DNA of 64,000 nt from Chlorokybus atmophyticus (taxonomy: Eukaryota; Streptophyta; Chlorokybophyceae; Chlorokybales; Chlorokybaceae), in NCBI GenBank assembly GCA_009103225.1, contig RHPI01002402.1:491549-555548 (forward strand), in the 5' to 3' direction. Below are positions 11,360 to 24,320 of this stretch, in pieces. The notes below the pieces were generated by a model, which saw nothing but the letters and a program-made list of their open reading frames with translations, was not told where the DNA came from and did no database searches. The translations under genes and the position numbers were made by a program. The first letter of the stretch is position 1. Each line of letters begins with the position of its first letter.

Positions 11360-12413
11360 TCACTGCACATTGCGTGCTTTCAATCGCTTCTCTTCCTTGG
11401 TAAGGAAAATGTCATCCATTGTCAACTCTGGCGACTTCTTCGCCATCTGTGCAGCAGGCACGCCTTCAGGTGGTTGGTGCACAACAAAACTTGAACACAA
11501 GTCAGCATGGAAACTTGACAACAGTAAGAAGTTTCTAGTATGGCGGTAGTTGACACAGAGCAATGTTGCCAGACTTGGCAAAGTAGTAACAACTTGCGCA
11601 CCTTGGACTTCTTCCAATCCGCCAGGATCTGCGGCATGTTCTTCATGTTCTCTTCTATTCGCTTTACCCTGAAGTAGGCCACACGATCAAGTAGCCATGA
11701 CTGACTCACCCTTTAAACATGCTTGGTTTTTCAACTGCAGCATTATAGTGAATTCCTGGCGTATAACAACGCATTGCACACAGATCGTTAAAGCGCACAA
11801 TGGCTGTACACAGCAACTATTGGGCAATCATCAAGCAGCCATGACGTGCCATACAATGCAACAACAGATGAGCGAAAAATTCAATGACAATGTGCATTTC
11901 ATCCAAGCAGTGGGTGGGCCCCTTGCCCGTAGCGCTAGTGGACTCACCTTTCAGCCTTCTCCCTGTCGCACTTGTGACCCTTCATGACGGTCTTCATCTC
12001 TTTCCGAGGTTGCTCAAACGGCCAGTCCCTGAACAATTGCCAAAACTCAACCGACTAGCAGCCAGCCCATTTTTGTTATTCAAGCTTGTGTTGGCAGTAA
12101 CAGCGTGACATGCCACAGACACCATTGCAACCACACACAAGCTGTACTTGACTGCGTGTGGAGAAACATGAAAAAATTCTAACAGCCAGCTGCATGCCGT
12201 ATTGTCTAAGCTACACAATCACCAAGCTGCATGCCACTCCCCCCCAAACCACAACCACCTGCCAGCGAGCAGCTCCTCCCTCCGCATGCGCGCGACAATC
12301 CTCGCGGAGATCGCCGCCTTCCGCCACACGCCGTTCACCAGGGCCGGCTTAATGAGCTTGGCAAGCTGCTGCAGCCGGTCGCCTGCGGCGGCAGCCGCCC
12401 CCGCCGCCGCCAT
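11360..12413 (-). CDS. Mitochondrial large-ribosomal-subunit protein mL59/mL64 (CRIF1-like), about 129 aa
   Basis: Small basic protein of the mitochondrial ribosome, in the family of animal GADD45GIP1/CRIF1. Four exons fit on the minus strand: 12413-12259, 12028-11948, 11668-about 11603 and 11446-11360. In order they encode WRKAAISARIVARMRREELL, then DWPFEQPRKEMKTVMKGHK, then RVKRIEENMKNMPQILADWK, then a lysine-rich tail ending KRLKARNVQ. The SARIVAKLR-LLAG and MPQ-I-W patterns are those I recall for plant and animal mL59/64. The ATG at 12413 follows GEASV-like sequence in an open frame. An upstream exon with extra targeting sequence is possible, because minus-strand coding-like sequence continues above 12.45 kb. 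The family call rests on remembered conservation rather than a search. Confidence 0.7.
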
Positions 12414-13784
12414 GACGCTCGCCTCATCCACCACCTTGGCCACATTCCTGTGCAAAGGGCAATGGCAACCCTAATCGCAGCGTTGTGGCAAGCGTTGCAG
12501 CGTTGCAGAAGGCGTTGTCGGCAGAGTTGTTGGACACGTACAGACAGTGTGGACAAAATGTTGGCACACATGTACTCGCACGTCCACCTGCCGGCATGCA
12601 TGCACACACGCAGAGTCCACGTACATGTCACTGTTGGGGACCAACTGGATGGACACCTCATCTGGGTGGCAGCGCAAGTAGTATGTGAGGGCATGCATGG
12701 GTGCAGGAGGAGTAGAGCACTGACAGCAGTTGGGAAAACCACACAGCACCGACTCAACAGCAGTCACATGCTGTGAGAGAGAGTTTTTCGTGTGTCCCTC
12801 TTCTGTGAGCAGCATGTGTGTCCATAGTCAAAACACATCAATCAGCTGTACTCGTACATACCAACAAGCAAACAACACACACCGACAGTACCGGTACATC
12901 GCACCATACTTTTGCGACGTGCCATGCTGGATGATGTGTCATTGGTACACTCACAACCAGATAAGAAGGTTGAGTGTGGGTGGACAAAGCACTCTCCTAC
13001 AAGAGAGGAACGTCTTATTCACCCGCGGGCAATTTTCCGGATTAGACTGCCACAACTTTGCCAGAATCTGCTGCCAAACGCTTTCAACCTTCTCATGACA
13101 GCTTGTCTCCTCTGTAAGCTTAGTGTTAGGCACTTCGTCAGTCCAACCAACCTCCCCCCATTTGCACCTTTCCTTAGTGCATCTGGCGCTCCAGCCATCC
13201 CAGTCCAGGCCTGCGGAATCCAGTCCCCTCAGCCTGGGGGAGCCAACCTTAGGTGTGGGATCTCCTGTGCGAGTACTCCTGAGTACTTCACCCACCTCTC
13301 AGAGGCCTGCAGTCTGTGCCCAGCTGATACTGTCGAAGACATCAAAGAAGCTGACCGATGCTAGTTACCTATCTGCTGACACTGGCAGGCTAGCTGCTGG
13401 CCTCTTGACGCCTCAGGCGGGTCATCCACCCTGGCTGCCATGTCCGCCGCCGCCTCAGTGTGTAAGGCGTTTGTGTTTGTCCCACCCACAAGCAAAGTGA
13501 GGTTGACTACAGCGTCGCTTACTGGCGCTCTCAAGCAAGCCCGTAGATCCTGGGGTGTCAACGTGTATGCGTCTAAGTCACGGTGCTTGTGTGCGTGTGT
13601 TGCATGGGGAGCGACCGCGTGCATGCGTGTGCACGCTGTGCGTCTACGGGTTGACACGGGAACGAGTGCATGCAAGGCAATCGTGCTGTGCGTTCAACAC
13701 ATCAAAGCAGCGCACACTCCGCATGCAAACCGTTTACACGTGCTGTCGACACGCACATGCACACATATGCTGGTGTTGTAGGCA

Positions 13785-13826
<42 letters not shown>

Positions 13827-16800
13827 GCAGTGACGAAGGCACAGCGATTCGGGGCTCTGACATACAAGCGTGATTGAGACCGCACACACTCTCTGAGTAG
13901 CGCTCGCTCTCCTTTCGTATCTACAAGAAGTGCACTTGAATCATCAGGCCGTTTGAAGCCACAGGTCTTCACTTAAGCTGTGTCCGTTGTACGCATGCGT
14001 GCATGCGAGACAGGACAGCAAGCAGACCCTGAACCATAAACAGAGCGTTACTTGAGATATGCACATCTTCATCACGAGCCCTACCCTCAGCGCAAGTCTT
14101 GATACACGCGTAGACCCGCACACAGCGGTTGCATCATCATCATGTGATGACGCAAGGGAGAGTTCACAGTGCTGAGGTGGCGGTGCTGCTCGCCGCTGAC
14201 GACCAAACACTCTGTGATGATGATGATGATGATGATGGGGCACAACCAAGCGATCGTGTACATCAACAGTCATTTGCAACAACTATTGCTCACACGGCTC
14301 CATGGTTTTGCACAGGCACTTGTGTGATGCGCTGATGGTTGCAGCAGCAGCGTGCAGTCCAGACTGACTCAGGTGCGGGCGAGAGATGTAATGAAAGGTA
14401 CAGCTGAGAGTGGACACAGTTGAGTGACTCGTTGAGTTGTGTGTCGTCATACTGCTGTTGTGAGTCAGTTGTATCTGTGCTTGTGCGTGTGTGTGTGTGT
14501 GTGTGTGTTTTCTGCTCGGCGCGCTCGGCCACGGGATGTATCGGTCAATACCGATGCGATGAAAACATCCACAAGGGCCTGGCCCCGATGCGTACAAGTC
14601 AATAGCACTGATGGCTTCAGAGTGAGTGCAAGAGCAGACCACCAATGTCTATGTACTGACTGAGCAGAGCAGCATGCGTGGATCAAAGAGCTCAGATGAG
14701 GATCTCTTTGTGGAATTGGCCCTTCTCGCACTGTATTCGTACTACCAAGCAGACTTGTTGAAGAGTCTGCGCTGCGTATCAAAGCCAACATCTGATGAGC
14801 TCTGTGTGTGTGTGTGCGCGCGCGCGCGCGCGCACTGAGAGACGCCAGAGAGCGGCGCCGGTGATTAGCAGCAGTGCATAGACAGGATGATGGCTGGTCC
14901 TGGCTCTTTTGTTTGTTGAGCGTGGATGCGAAAATGAGTTTCTGAACCCACAATCTCATGGCAAGGTCTAAAACAGAAATTATTGGTCTTTCTCCCCATG
15001 TTGCAGGTGGGATGCATGGACCTGGCCGCCACACTGTTTGGCACTTGGAAGTTGTCTGGCACACAGAGTCAAAGAGACAGCCACGGCATGCGCAGCGCAT
15101 TCTTCAGCTGCTTGTCGCACGTGAAGAACATTTGCAGGTATCTCACCTCTCTCGCTGAACAACACAAGGGTTGCTGGAATTTGTGCGTGCGTGCGTGCGT
15201 GCGTGAATGGGTGGGTGCCAGCATGTGTGACACGCACTCACATTGACATCATGTTGGCCAGCCAAGGCAGCCAATAATCCTAAAAGCAGCGCACAGTGCT
15301 GCTACGGTTATACTGCTGAACACTTGTGTGTGTTCGCTGAAACAACAACAAGTCTGAAGGCTGATGCTGGCTGCACCCACCCACCTGCGTGCATGCATGC
15401 GACCTGTTATGGTGATGGTACAACTCACCTGCCAGCGCACCCGTTGAGGAATGACTGAAAATGGCGAGTGCCCTGCTGCCCTTTGTGAGTCACAGGCAGG
15501 AAAGGCTGTGAGCACAGCTGACATAGCTGAGGGCGCCCTGGCTTGATGTATTGATCTGCGTTCATATTCTGTTGTGTGCGTGTCTTTCTCATTCTGCGTT
15601 GGGAGCTTATTTGAGCTTGTGCTGATTGTACTATTGACAGGTAGTACCAGTGCGACACACACAACGTCATCGGTTGGGGGAGTCCAACCATGCCAAGCTA
15701 GCCATGTGACAGGGAGCGTTGCATACCAGCAGCTTCTTTCAGGTATATATACTGTGTTCGTCAAAAAGGTAGCACCATCATCGGTGTTGACACGCAACGG
15801 GGCTTTGCGCTCCTTGTGCTGATGGCTGGCGGCGTGCACAAGCACTCTCTGATTGTGTGTTGCGTGTCTCTCAGTTGTCTGTGTCCCCTCCCAGTCTGAT
15901 TGAAGAAAGTATAGTGCATCAGCTGACTCCACCGTGCGTGATGCCACAAGTTCGGGACTGTGTCGCTAATGTCTGCGGAGCAAAGAGACAGTCACACAAG
16001 CTACCTCACTAGTATTGCTGTCTTATGACGTTGTCGTTGTTTTTGCCTTGCAGCTGTTGGGTGACTTTGTTTTGTTTCTAACTTGCTCCTGATTTCATCT
16101 CGCCGCTTCTGTATGGCTTTTTGTGCAAAGGAGTGTGTGATGGCCCCTCACGACCACAACCAACCCGGCAGTCCCCTTCATCTTTGCTGCTGTCTCATGA
16201 GCACTCCCCCTCATGCAAGAGAGGCTCTCTATTTGGTCCCAGCCTGCTTGAGGTGCTCCATTATGGGTCTTCTGTACCTACCCACGGCCTCAAGACCAGA
16301 CCAACAGCTGGTGAACCAATTGAACCTGAACGACACAACCATGAAGCTGCCAGCCATCCCCGCTCAGGATTTTGTGTAATTGAACGTGCCGCATCTCTGC
16401 ATCAGACCTCACAACAAAGATTTTGAGGACATCGATGAGACACGTACTTGCCAGACAAACATGTGTTGTTTACATATAGCGCTCAGCGCTATGCCAGCAG
16501 ATTCGCTGGCTTTAAGCCATGGAAAAGCGCGGCTGCGATTGTGTGTGCAGTCTTATTGGCATCGTCTGGTCGCTTTGCTGCAACACGCTATGCAGAACAC
16601 AACAGTAGTAAGGTATGACGTTGGCAAGTCAGCAGGAAGTGGCCAGCCACAACACAGTCTAACAGCGTGCCAAGTTGGATCTGTTTACCCTTAACAGAGT
16701 GTACAAAAGATGCATAGCGTGCAAGCAACATGCACATAGTAGCTAAGGCAGCGCATACTCAACTCAACTCAGCCATGCACGCTCACCAGCACCTTGTTTA

Positions 16801-17909
16801 TACATATGACCACCGGGCTGTTCAACACTACCTCCACTACCACCACTACTTACAACACTAACCACCGACCCCGTTAGCCATGCACGAATCTCAGCCACAC
16901 CTATTACCTGCACGCAGCCAATTGGTAGGCGGTTAATGTCACAGTGGTTTACAACGACAGCAGCAGCACGACGCAAGCCAATGCAATCGGTCCCACCTTC
17001 TGCTCCTTCTCTTCTCTCCCCCCTTTGCTGTCGCCCCCCTCTTTCTCTCGGCACCCAGTCTGCCACGTCGTGACAGCTGGACCTGCTACAACCCTCATTG
17101 CAGCAGGGTCCCCTGATGCCCGCTCTTCTCCCGGTGCGCATGCAGCTAGGGTCCCTCTCCTTAATGCTCCTGTTCCAGGAACAATCAGCACCGTGGTGCT
17201 GTGTCTGTCAAGCACGGCATTTGCTTGACCGATTGCGAGGTGCCACAGTGAAACAACATGCATGCTATGTATTGGTGCTGAGTGCATGCTCTGATTGCTT
17301 GCTGCACGGTGTGTTGCTGTGTGTTGCGTGCTAAGCATTGCATATCTGTGCGTGACGTGCCGATTGTCTTATACCCTATGCATCACTGGTGCACATGCAC
17401 CAGACACGTACCTGGGCGCTCACCACTTCTTGCTTCTTGCTGTCTGTCGTATGTCTTATCCCAGTCAAGGCCCTGTGATGTAACTCAGCCACTGTGTTGC
17501 ACAAGCATCAGGACACGTATTCAGGTTGTATGGTCAACAATAGCGAGTGGCAGACATCCTTTCTGCTCCTCAACGTACCAGTTGCAGCCCCGTGCACCAA
17601 CTCACTGGCGCCAGATGCCGCAAACCAAACGAGATTGCCAACTCCGCGGTTGCTGGCCGAAGGCAAAAGAGGTCAGCAGCCCACGTGAGTCGCTTGGTTA
17701 TGAAGGTGCGAGTGTGCAGCAAGCTTGCAAACCGCACATGGTAAATGCAGGCTAGCGCAAGCGCATGTCCTTACAAATAATCCTTATTGACAATCTCAAC
17801 CTGGCTTTGAGCCAAACCAATCCCCAAGCACGCAATCTATGGACATTCGCTGCTCAGTTTAGGCATACACTCGCGCGACCTCTATACACAAATCGCCTGA
17901 AAAGGCATG
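12414..17909. other. 5.5 kb without a recognised gene; microsatellites and scattered coding-like segments
   Basis: Lies between the starts of mL59/64 and the 3' end of the Kelch-BTB gene. Microsatellites: (GA)n at 13794-13824, (GAT)n at about 14216-14237, (GT)n at about 14483-14508 and alternating (TG)n(CG)n at 14803-14834. Minus-strand segments that look protein-like occur at 12610-12705, 13020-13110 and 13390-13600. Plus-strand segments flanked by plausible splice sites occur at 14674-14800, 15007-15137, 16100-16372 and 16480-16612; the last encodes a hydrophobic stretch AAAIVCAVLLASSGRF. I could not join these into one gene or assign a family, so one or two unrecognised genes may be here. 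Confidence 0.5.
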
Positions 17910-19893
17910 CTACAAAGAGCCAGGTTCTTTGCGCTTGCGCGTGTTCGTCCGACTTGAGGTGTTCCCTGAAGACCGAAGCCTGTGTACCAGAGCGCGCTGT
18001 ATCTCCAACACAAGCTCGGGGTGCTTGCTGAGCAGGCTCTCGTACTCCAGCGTGTTGACAACCACCTCGTACTCTTGCACCATGAGGCTGAGGCACCGCG
18101 CGCGCAGCGCAACTGAAGTGTGACGGTCGGCAACTTGAAGCAGGTGGCAGCAGTTGCTCGCGCACACGCCACGCATCAGTCGGCGTTCACACGCGGCTTT
18201 CAACTCTTCAAGCAGCAGCATATCAGCAGCCGCAAGTGTGTCCACAAGCAGTTCATTGGGCACATCGGTTGTAGCGGCATATATGTACCCAAGAACCGTC
18301 ATGAGCACAGGCTCTGAAAGGCTTTTCAGGTCCAAAACCGGCTGATTTCTGTCGCGCATTTCCCCGTCCAACAGCGCACGGAAGTAATCACTGCGCGCGG
18401 AGAGAATGACGCGATGAGCGGGTATTTCCGCGCCGTCCGCAGCTTGAAGCCGTATGTCCGCGTACTGCTCTCTGCCGACAAGCTGGGCGTACTTGGCAGA
18501 TAGCTGCGATGTGATCGGAGTGACTGCAGAGTCCTCGCTGCTCGCTTCATCGCGGAAGCGAAGCTGATGCACCAGCATGCCATCCACGGGCTGCTCCAGG
18601 TCGCGATAGCCGCCAAACAGGTAGCAGTTGCCTCGATAGACCACAGCAGTGTGATCAGCGAGGTCTGGAGCTGGCCATTCAGCAGCGTCCACCTTAGACC
18701 AGCAGAAGGTGGTGAGGTTGAGTAGATGCGTGGTGCCGCAGTTGCGCTCCTGCATCCATCCGCCGTGCACAAGCATGCCTTGCGGCATCATCACGGCGGC
18801 GTGTTCGCTGCGCCCACAAGGTACCCTCCCTGTTTGAGGCACAGCCCGCCAGGTTGCAGTGGAGATGGTGTAAATGTACAGGTCCTGGTAGCGTTCTGTG
18901 TTCTGCCCACAGCCACCAAAGACGATGAGGCTGTCCTCGGCTGCGACGCATGAGTGACCGCCGCGAGGGCTCGGCCAGCCGGCAGGACGTGGGTTGCGTG
19001 TGAGATTGGTCCACGCGAGATCAGCAAAGTCGAAGCGGAAGAGGTCGTTGAACTTGTCATTTGCAGTCTGTCCTGCAAACACATACATTGAAGAGCCGAC
19101 CACCACCGCAGAGTGGCCCCGTCGCGGTGATGGCGCCTCTGCCGCGTCCAATGCCACCACACGTGTCCACTCCAGAGTGTGCAGATCTAGCCGAAACATG
19201 TCTGCAAGGTAGTCCCCATCTTCCCCGGAGCTCTGACCGCCAAACACCCACCTGTGGTATCACCAAAACACGTCGGCAACTTGCAACACAACAGTTGCAA
19301 TGATCATCCCATCACTGCGCAACGAACAAATTAACAAATGTGCACATAGTTCACGCTAGCGACTGGATTGCCAATGGCCTCAAGCAGTGAACGGTACTGG
19401 TCGACGAGGCACTGCTTGTGCCAATATGCTTTAGAACACCCGCTGTGACTTTGGCAAGCAGCACTGCAGTAATGTGAACCTTCCCACATTGCAATCATGC
19501 AGTCTGTCACTTGAAAATTGACTTAGACTTACATGGAATCATCATAGAGCACCGCTGAATGTCCATCACGTCCTCGAGGGGTATTGGCAGTCACTTGTTG
19601 GGTGGGCACCCAACGCCACTGCTGCGTGTTAAAATCATGTATGATAATGTCAGCTGTGCAGACATTCTCTCCTAGATGCCCTCCAAACACTGCAGAACGT
19701 GAACAAAGTGTTCAGTCACAGCAACCACTATAGGGAGCTTGCGAGCAAGTCTGTGCTTACAATAACAACAGTGGTCGCTTGCCACTCCCTTCAACCCCGC
19801 ACGCCCCTTCGGCCCAGCTCCACGCCAGTAACCAGGAACCGATAGCGAATGTGACCCGGATGCTGGTTGCTGCCGGCCATTACCGTCTGCCAT
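17910..19893 (-). CDS. Kelch-repeat BTB/POZ protein (543 aa)
   Basis: Three exons close in frame: 19893-19761, 19689-19533 and 19251-17910. The N-terminal part is a Kelch beta-propeller with repeated GG and RxGHS signatures (YLFGGHLGENV, PRGRDGHSAVLYDDS, PSPRRGHSAVVVGSSMYVFA, PSPRGGHSCVAAEDSLIVFG, DLADHTAVVYRGNCYLFGG). It is followed by a BTB domain (ADIRLQAADGAEIPAHRVIL, then SARSDYFRALL) and a BACK-like helical tail. The order Kelch then BTB, with a basic end (NTRKRKEPGSL), resembles LZTR1-type proteins rather than the animal KLHL order. The likely role is a substrate adaptor for a CUL3 ubiquitin ligase; the substrate is unknown. A minus-strand TGTAA at about 17772 lies 138 bp past the stop. 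The start codon is the first ATG of the first exon that gives a continuous frame. Confidence 0.88.
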
Positions 19894-21003
19894 AGCTTGA
19901 ACTCCTCAGCGTCGGCTACGTTGCCTTATTGTCACGAGCAATCAGCATGCAGCATGCACGGTTGGCATGCGATGCCAGCCAAACTGTGCGCCAAATGCAT
20001 GCTGACGGAAGTGCACCTGCAGTTATGCCTGAGAAGCAGGAGCCGATCAAAGGTGAGAACGTTGCTGGGTTTTGCAGTGCATGCATGTAAACGCTGCCCT
20101 CGCACACCAAAACAAACAGAATTAAGGGCAACGAACCAACAAATGGACGCTTGACAGCAGCGCGGCAAAGGGACCCAAGCACAATCAGCCTTATGGATAA
20201 TATAGAAACAGGCATACTCACAGCTACAAAGTTAGGGTTGGGCCGACATTCACAACTAACATAGCCAAGTTGATAGACGTTAATAGATAGATTCAGGCAG
20301 CGAGACATAACACTAAAGCAAGTAGCCATTGAAACACCAACAGCACGGTCATATGCTGCTATGGCGAAATGCAAGCAATGGCTACCTCCTCAACAGACAT
20401 TGGGTGTAACAAACCACAGTTGTTCGACAGCAATCACCTTTCCTACAGCTGTAATCCAGTACTGTGTGACTTCACAATTCTGTCAACGCACAAGATGATC
20501 TACACGAGTAACATGCACTGCTATTACAAGTAACTAAGCAATGGGTAAGACCGGTTTGAACGAATAGAACACTACGAAATAACCCACCTGCTCAGGGGCG
20601 CCAGACCAGCAGCCACGATGACCCAGTAAAGCCGCTATCGCCGGCGCTATGCTGCGAGCCAGCTGCCCCAAGAAAGCCGATCTTTCTCCCCAAAGTGTCT
20701 CAGACAAAGCTGTCACTTCCACGATATATCACTGCTGCCGTCGTCCTCGTTGTCGTCAGCGGCGGCGGCGGCGGCGCGTGTCGTCCTCGGCGGGCGCGGC
20801 AACTTTCCAGCACCAGAAGACCTAACGTTCGCGGTTAAGATCCAAGCCCAGTATAAGTAACTAAGCTAAGGCTAACCACGAATCAACCTCCGTGCCATTG
20901 CTTGCCACGTGGCAGTGCACGTCGCCGGCGGCGGGCTGTGTATGTCCACCATGTCGACAACATTGTCGTCATCGCCGTCTCCTTGCTTGCGCTCGCTTCC
21001 GGC
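19894..21003. promoter_or_regulatory. Divergent promoter region, Kelch-BTB / RTN4IP1-like
   Basis: The two genes start about 1.1 kb apart in opposite directions. A GGC trinucleotide run (20758-20775) lies close to the plus-strand gene. No core element could be assigned with confidence. Confidence 0.4.
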
Positions 21004-22890
21004 ATGCTCGTGTGTCGCCGACTGGCGGCGGCAGCCGTACAGGCCAGCAGTGCTACAGCAGCAGCAGCAGCAGCAGCGCCTGGTGCAGCACCAGCCTACT
21101 GCCGGGCGGCGGTGTTGGCGTCCTTCGGCGGTCCTGAAACCGTCTTCCTGCGCAACGATGTGCCCGTGTTGGAGCCGGCCCCTGGGGAGGTGCGCGTGCG
21201 AGTGCATGCCGCCTCCATCAACCCGCTGGACACAAGGGTGAGCTTGTTGTCAAGACATGCCATCAATGTCCAATTGCACAAGCATGCTTGCCCACAGTTG
21301 CTGCCAAGCATGCTGTGCAGAGTTGTGAGTTTTTGTCTACAAAGTGTAGATTCGTGAGGGATATGGCAAGGCGGTGTTCTCTGCCATGCTGCCGATGACC
21401 CTAGGGAGGGACATGAGCGGCGTTGTTGACAAGCTCGGCCCGCGCACTTCTTTGTTCACACCCGGGCAGGTACTAATAACATGTCGTGCAGAAGCAAGGA
21501 AGTGCTCTCGGTGCATGCAGGCAGGTAGGCAGGCAGCCAGGCAGGCTCTCCTCCATTTCAATGAGACTTTGGTGGCATGTGCATGCAGGCAGTGTTTGGT
21601 GCCATACAGCCATATGCACGCCATGGGACGCACAGCGACTATGTCAACATTCATGAAAGCTACCTTGCACCAAAGCCATCGTCCCTGGCACATGAGGTGT
21701 GATAGGTGTGATAAACTGCATTTGCATGCGTGTCTTCGCATAGAAATGCAGTTTGTTGGCATATTTGAAAGGCTTCTGTTGTGGGACAGGAAGCCGCAGC
21801 TGTACCATTCACAGCACTGACTGCCTGGAAAGCTCTTGTTGTAGATGGCGGAGTGCGCGCAGGGTACGCTCTAATTGTACACTAGTGCGCATGCTCACGC
21901 AAGATAGGGACATGCCCAGTTGCACATGCTTGATGCTGCCGTTTTTACTTTGTTGACACAATACCTCCTTCAACTAACCTTGTTGCGCGCCTTCAGTCAC
22001 CGTGTGCTTGTGCTTGGGGGCGGGAGTGAAGTGGGGCGGTATGCCATGCAGCTTGCTGTTGCGAAAGGTGCGTCCGTGGCTTGCACAGTCGGTCCGGAGC
22101 AAGAAGAGGAAGCCAGGGACAGTGGTGCGGATGCTGTAGCCGACTTCCGGCAAGTAAGTATGCATCCCCTGTCAATCACCCCAAACTCCCACTCCGTGCT
22201 GTGCGAATGCGACTTCATTCTTTTGCAGCGACCGGAAGATATAGCGCAACAGCTTCTTGCGGCCAACCCAACGCGATTTGACATCGCCCTAGACACAGTT
22301 GGCTCTGTGGACGCGCAGCGAACCGCAGCTGAAACACTGCGGTCTGGCGGCATGTTTGTCACCCTGCATGGCCCGGCCGTAAAGCTTCTGGACAAGTAAG
22401 GTCATGCATTGAGGATAGGTCATAGGGGTTGCAATGATGGGTCAGCACTCACATGGGCACTCAAAGGCAGCCATCATGATATTGATGCACAATTGTGTGT
22501 AGGTATGGGATCCTCTTGGGCGGTGGGGTGGTTGCTGCAGAGTTGCTATCCGAAAAGGCGCATTGGCGCAAGTATGATGTTGGTGAGTCACCATGTTGAT
22601 ACTTTCTTGACCTTCTGCAAGCTCAAGCACATTTGTACTTGAGACAATGTCTGTGCAGGATGTCTTGTGGACTGCGCGTACTTGCACTAACATGCTGATG
22701 CCGCACAGACTTGAAGTGGGGCGTGATGCGCGCAGATGGGGATGCCTTAGCAGACATTGCCAAGTTAATCGACGCACGGCAGATCAAGTTGAGACAAGCC
22801 ATGGTCGTGCCGTTTGAGCAGGTGGTAGATGTGCATAGAAAGTTTGAAGAGGGGGTCTACAAAGGCAAGGTTGTGTTACGGTTGGTGTAA
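21004..22890 (+). CDS. RTN4IP1: RTN4IP1-like NADPH:quinone oxidoreductase, MDR family (373 aa)
   Basis: Medium-chain dehydrogenase/reductase of the RTN4IP1 (OPA10) type; animal RTN4IP1 is mitochondrial and supports coenzyme Q synthesis. Eight exons close in frame: 21004-21237, 21350-21469, 21589-21696, 21790-21863, 21997-22153, 22229-22395, 22503-22582 and 22709-22890. The N-terminus is Ala/Arg rich and could target an organelle. It is followed by the GroES-like fold (AASINPLDTR, then GRDMSGVVDKLG) and the dinucleotide-binding motif VLVLGGGSEVGRYAMQLA. The tail DLKWGVMRADGDALADIAKL, then GKVVLRLV, is the RTN4IP1-type C-terminus. The ATG at 21004 is the first in-frame ATG, but an upstream open frame without ATG means a longer N-terminus is not excluded. 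Confidence 0.88.
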
Positions 22891-23399
22891 GTCCGTCAGC
22901 CTGCATCTTATGAAGTGTGCAGTTGCAATTGCAGCTTGTTTCCTAGCACAAGTTCTTGCATTACATTGTCATGGGACAGCCCTACGTTGAAAATGTACAA
23001 TTTAGTTGTGTGTAGGCACCACCACCATAGGCTGGAAAATCTCTCTCTTAGTACAGCCCATGTGGGCAGGTATTACATGTATTGACTGCCATGGCTAACG
23101 GGGTGTTGGTAGTAGAGTAGGTAGTGAAACTAGCAAGTAACAGCAGCCCAGTGGTATACATGAACAGTGTATGTTGCATGCACTAAGGTGGTGGTACATT
23201 GCATGTGTCGTGCATGGGCATGACCCAATTTTCGTTGCACGCATTGCTGCTTACACGTACCCAAGCCCACACACCTACCCAACAAGCATACTACATGACA
23301 TCTAGTAGTATTATCAGCATGCGTGAAGCATACATCTATTGGTGGGTTGTGTTCGCCTCCATGGTCAGGGTCTAAAAAGGATGCCAATACAACATATGC

Positions 23400-23610
23400 A
23401 TTGTCGTTGCAACGACAATGGCAAGACTATGTGGATGACAATAGCAAGAGTTAGCAACTACATACATTGTATGTATGTATAGTTGCTAACTCTTGCTATT
23501 GTATGTATGTACAACTAGCTATGTAGTGTATGTATGTACAACTAGCAACTATACACACATACAATGTATGTATAGTTGCTAACTCTTGCTATTGTATGTA
23601 TGTACATACA
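23400..23610. repeat. Foldback (inverted-repeat) cluster
   Basis: A perfect 20-bp palindrome is at 23400-23419. Next, 23439-23467 (starting CAATAGCAAGAGTTAGCAAC) is the reverse complement of 23471-23501 apart from a 2-nt bulge. The right arm is repeated directly at about 23561-23605, where it also pairs with 23543-23560. TATG/CATA tetramers fill the spacers. This may be a MITE-like or other foldback element; no transposase is present. Confidence 0.75.
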
Positions 23611-24007
23611 TTACGTGCATATTCTGTACACTTATACAACAACAAAACTACCACTGGCACGCCAGTAGGGTTTAGCTCTAGGGCTGCTTACAATAGCATC
23701 GTCCGTGTGCACGGTGTACAAGTTGTTGTCAGATGCATGTGACATGACATGCAAAGCACACATATCATCATTAAAACAACAAGTCGTCACAAGTTGTGAG
23801 TCACAAGTTGAGTGACCAGAATCTGATCAGATGTATGTACAAGTGCAATTGTGTGCGTGAGTGTGCATGCGTGCGCGTGCGTGTGCGTGACTGAGTGTGC
23901 AATCTGGTCTATGTGCAAGTGTTTGTGTATAAGTATGCGTGTATACTTATAGACCAGAATCAGATCTGTGTGCAAGTGTGTGCTTGTGTATGAGCGTGCG
24001 CGCTGAA

Positions 24008-24320
24008 TCAGATCTGTGTGCAAGTGTTTGTAAACGCATGTGTGTGCGTATGCAGTCAGATCTGTGTGCAAGTGTTTGTGAATGCGTGTGTGTGCGTATG
24101 CAGTCAGATCTGTGTGCAAGTGTTTGTGAATGCGTGTGTGTGCGTATGCAGTCAGATCTGTGCGCAAGTGTTTGTGAATGCGTGTGTGTGCGTATGCAGT
24201 CAGATCTGTGTGCAAGTGTTTGTGAATGCGTGTGTGTGCGTATGCAGTCAGATCTGTGCGCAAGTGTTTGTGAATGCGTGTGTGTGCGTATGCAGTCAGA
24301 TCTGTGTGCAAGTGTTTGTG
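24008..24320. repeat. 48-bp minisatellite, about 6-7 units
   Basis: The unit begins CAGATCTGTGTGCAAGTG and continues with TTTGTGAATGCGTG, then a TG-rich part, to TATGCAGT; copies are nearly identical. Degenerate copies extend down to about 23890. Because 48 is a multiple of three, both strands stay open for over 100 codons, giving spurious repetitive proteins (16-residue period on the minus strand). It lies 3' of the trihelix gene. Confidence 0.9.

Noticed and set aside
13794-13824. (GA)n tract as a possible GAGA-type promoter element
   Set aside because: No gene start can be tied to it, and similar tracts occur in introns here.
14465-15100. 211-codon minus-strand open frame
   Set aside because: Depends on the TG and CG microsatellites and has no protein-like composition.
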